64,000 nucleotides of DNA from Gracilibacillus salitolerans (GTDB taxonomy: Bacteria; Bacillota; Bacilli; Bacillales; Amphibacillaceae), in assembly GCF_009650095.1 (NCBI RefSeq), contig NZ_CP045915.1, forward strand, positions 4,216,001 to 4,280,000. The letters run 5' to 3'. The notes below the pieces were generated by a model. It worked only from the letters and a program-made list of their open reading frames with translations. It did no database searches and was not told the DNA's origin. How positions within the stretch are numbered: the stretch's first letter is position 1; each line of letters begins with the position of its first letter. Below, piece by piece: positions 63,938-64,000 of the stretch. A program made the translations under genes and the position numbers.

Positions 63938-64000
63938 ATGGAAATTCACGAAAAAGTAATCCGATTGACCTCAGCAGAGATAACTCAACTATGGAATACT
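63938..64000 (+). CDS. DUF3231-family protein, 5' part only
   Basis: ATG at 63938 follows TGGAGGGTGAATGTA. The 21 codons in the window encode EKVIRLTSAEITQLWNT, matching the LTSAEIxxLW beginning of DUF3231 four-helix proteins common in bacilli. The rest lies beyond the right edge. Confidence 0.6.
   Translation, partial: MEIHEKVIRLTSAEITQLWNT

Noticed and set aside
1..64000. CRISPR arrays, tRNA or rRNA genes, prophage modules, toxin-antitoxin pairs
   Set aside because: None seen on reading both strands; the small XRE genes lack toxin-like partners.

Overview
The window is a low-GC (AT-rich) Gram-positive chromosome segment with strong AAGGAGG-type ribosome binding sites, many TTG and GTG starts, a ComK homologue and a Spo0E-family protein. 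This points to a spore-forming Bacillaceae member; a Gracilibacillus/Oceanobacillus-like halotolerant genus is my inference, not proven. No rRNA, tRNA, CRISPR array or complete insertion sequence was seen.

Most of the window is a series of carbohydrate-utilisation loci, nearly all with their own regulator and transporter. (1) 1-13.9 kb, minus strand: a pectin/rhamnogalacturonan-like locus with a YesS-like membrane AraC regulator, LplABC-like ABC importer, enolase-superfamily sugar-acid enzyme, beta-propeller protein, YesL/DUF624 protein and two paralogous large glycosidase-like proteins (one cut by the window edge). Three promoters carry the same 22-bp motif, each with a second oppositely oriented partner. 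(2) 14.2-18.3 kb, plus strand: an OmpR-type two-component system followed by a lipoprotein polysaccharide deacetylase and an Amidase_3 cell-wall hydrolase. (3) 18.9-24.9 kb, minus strand: a LacI-regulated operon of a DapA-family aldolase/lyase, a three-part TRAP transporter and a hydroxyacid dehydrogenase, with two matching operators. (4) 25.3-31.9 kb: a divergent AraC regulator and a galactoside operon (ABC importer plus GH42 beta-galactosidase). (5) 31.9-34.3 kb: a gene graveyard with a solute-binding-protein tail, a broken GH43 plus arabinose-binding-domain arabinosidase, a permease EAA-loop fragment and an MFS tail. (6) 34.5-43.9 kb: an aldo/keto reductase, then a minus-strand operon (XylR-type regulator, ABC importer, Gfo/Idh/MocA oxidoreductase, PmoA/DUF6807 protein, SDR) with a 33-bp regulatory sequence repeated at two internal promoters. 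(7) 46.4-52.6 kb, minus strand: a mannoside locus (mannose-6-phosphate isomerase fused to a kinase-like domain, GntR regulator, ROK protein, GH38 glycosidase).

The right part holds an MscL channel with a zinc ribbon, a luciferase-like monooxygenase, a four-gene nucleotide-sugar operon (55.5-59.7 kb), a small regulatory group (sigma-70 factor, XRE regulator, ComK, Spo0E-like, second XRE regulator) and, at 62.8-63.6 kb, a strikingly GC-rich DUF899 gene that looks recently acquired. A DUF3231-type gene begins at the right edge.

The best candidate for something under-described is the nucleotide-sugar operon. Its GHMP kinase has the hallmarks of plant-type galacturonokinase rather than galactokinase, and it lies with a sugar-1-phosphate nucleotidyltransferase, a UDP-glucuronate dehydrogenase and a UDP-glucuronate 4-epimerase. 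This would give both de novo and salvage routes to UDP-galacturonate, in a genome region that also appears to break down pectin-type polymers.
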